Source of the DNA: an uncultured Veillonella sp.
Lineage (GTDB): Bacteria; Bacillota; Negativicutes; Veillonellales; Veillonellaceae
Length of the DNA stretch: 13,689 bases
Assembly (NCBI GenBank): GCA_934202095.1
Contig: CAKPXN010000034.1
Span: 1-13,689 of the forward strand
Reading direction: 5' to 3'
Positions 12,844 through 13,689 of the stretch are shown here, piece after piece. Position 1 is the stretch's first letter. Each line of letters begins with the position of its first letter. The notes beneath the pieces are model-generated. The model worked only from the letters and a program-made list of their open reading frames with translations. It was not told where the DNA came from and searched no databases. The position numbers were made by a program, and so were the translations under genes.

Positions 12844-13689
12844 TTACGATTTATAACCATCAATCTTATTATAAATAACAAATTCTCTAAGTATATTTTT
12901 AATTTTAATAATACATTTCCAATGAGGTTGATCTAGAATTCCTAAATTTTGTTTAGCTCGTTCAATATCTACAGTGGAGACCAACTCATTAAAACGTCCA
13001 TATTCATCAATACTAGCTTCATTTACATGAGCATTTAATAAAGCTCTCAACTTAACTTCATCGACACCCAACAAGTTAATACAATACTCTATCTTAGCGT
13101 TCCAATCGACATTCATATATTCATTGATATAATCCGTAAACGTCTTATTCTCCTCAATTATCAATTTCTTATGTTCTATATCAACCAATATTTGTCTAGC
13201 AGCACGTTGCTCTTCTTGTGACAATTGCGCAAAACTCTTATGAAGCATCATTCGTAATTGATCAATTTTGGTCTTATCAGAGTCATCAATATTATATTCT
13301 CTAATATACTTCTCAAAATTCTTATTCATGTAATCGGCATCGATTCGAATAGACTCTTGCTTATGAGCTTTGGCTGTTAAATCAAAAGGAATAAAGGAAC
13401 CAGACTCACCATCAGCAGTACTAGAATTAAACAATTCTCCATATCGAACTGCTAATGTATTATAGGTTTCCTCATCCAAATTTAGACCTAGATTTTCATC
13501 AATATTCTTTTGCCATGTAAACATCTGTATCCGAATGGCTTCCATTAGTACACGCAATTGATAAAATAAACGGCCAAATTTATGACGACTCGCTAGATTA
13601 TCCGGCAATTTGGAATAGTATTCTATGCCTTCTGATATAAATAAATCTGAAATATCCTCTACTATAACATTCATTTTGCGAATATTCTG
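12844..13689 (-). CDS. hsdR: Type I restriction endonuclease subunit R, C-terminal part (runs off right edge)
   Basis: The frame is open from the right edge to a stop at 12844, giving 281 residues. They match the C-terminal helical region of HsdR, which binds the methylase core: TYNTLAVRYGELF, then IPFDLTAKAHKQESIRID and ADYMNKNFEKY, LHKSFAQLSQEEQRAARQIL, KTFTDYINEYM, the NEASIDEYGRFNELVSTVD segment and a final LREFVIYNKI. The motor and nuclease domains would lie outside the window. The ATG at 13674 is internal: the frame continues upstream as QNIRK with no ribosome binding site visible. Base composition is clearly more AT-rich than the his and ECF genes, consistent with horizontal acquisition. 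Whether the full gene is intact cannot be told. Confidence 0.88.
   Translation of the reverse strand, partial: QNIRKMNVIVEDISDLFISEGIEYYSKLPDNLASRHKFGRLFYQLRVLMEAIRIQMFTWQKNIDENLGLNLDEETYNTLAVRYGELFNSSTADGESGSFIPFDLTAKAHKQESIRIDADYMNKNFEKYIREYNIDDSDKTKIDQLRMMLHKSFAQLSQEEQRAARQILVDIEHKKLIIEENKTFTDYINEYMNVDWNAKIEYCINLLGVDEVKLRALLNAHVNEASIDEYGRFNELVSTVDIERAKQNLGILDQPHWKCIIKIKNILREFVIYNKIDGYKS

Noticed and set aside
13672..13674. ATG as a true start of the 276-residue right-edge protein
   Set aside because: The frame stays open to the window edge (QNIRK upstream), there is no ribosome binding site in the 15 visible bases, and the protein is only the C-terminal part of a much longer family.

Overview
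The window looks like chromosomal DNA of a Negativicutes bacterium, most likely Veillonella or a close relative. That is inference from protein style, moderate base composition, strong GGAGG-type ribosome binding sites, sigma-70/A-type promoters and the gene set; no 16S or other marker is present. Every gene I can support reads on the minus strand, so transcription runs from the right edge to the left edge.

Right edge (12844-13689): the C-terminal 281 residues of a type I restriction endonuclease subunit (HsdR) in AT-richer DNA than its neighbours, closed by a perfect-stem terminator (12792-12823). Next (9657-12711) is a three-gene ECF-type transporter operon with its own promoter: a TrpP-like membrane component fused to an ABC ATPase, a second ATPase, and EcfT. 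The two ATPases carry changes that would both fall in the same composite ATP site. A long inverted repeat (9530-9569) ends this operon. Then come a GNAT acetyltransferase of the phosphinothricin/methionine-sulfoximine type (8938-9438) and a PHP-family histidinol-phosphatase (8001-8867), ending in a 14-bp-stem terminator.

Centre and left (273-7860): a nine-gene histidine operon in the order hisZG-hisD-hisB-hisA-hisF-hisI-hisE-hisC-hisH. With the adjacent histidinol-phosphatase it encodes every step from PRPP and ATP to histidine. Its first gene is a fusion of the regulatory subunit HisZ and the short catalytic HisG; a strong Shine-Dalgarno and an in-frame ATG sit exactly at the domain junction, so free HisG may also be made. 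Several intercistronic gaps contain small hairpins.

Left edge (1-272): the first 25 codons of cstA (carbon-starvation/pyruvate-peptide transporter family), with a good promoter, a repeated TACTCAT motif placed like an operator, and a 5' leader in which the cstA Shine-Dalgarno lies in a 12-bp hairpin. The anti-Shine-Dalgarno arm can instead pair with an upstream copy of the same sequence. This switch-like leader is the most promising candidate for an undescribed regulatory element. No gene-free stretch exceeds 300 bases; no tRNA, rRNA, CRISPR or insertion sequence was seen.
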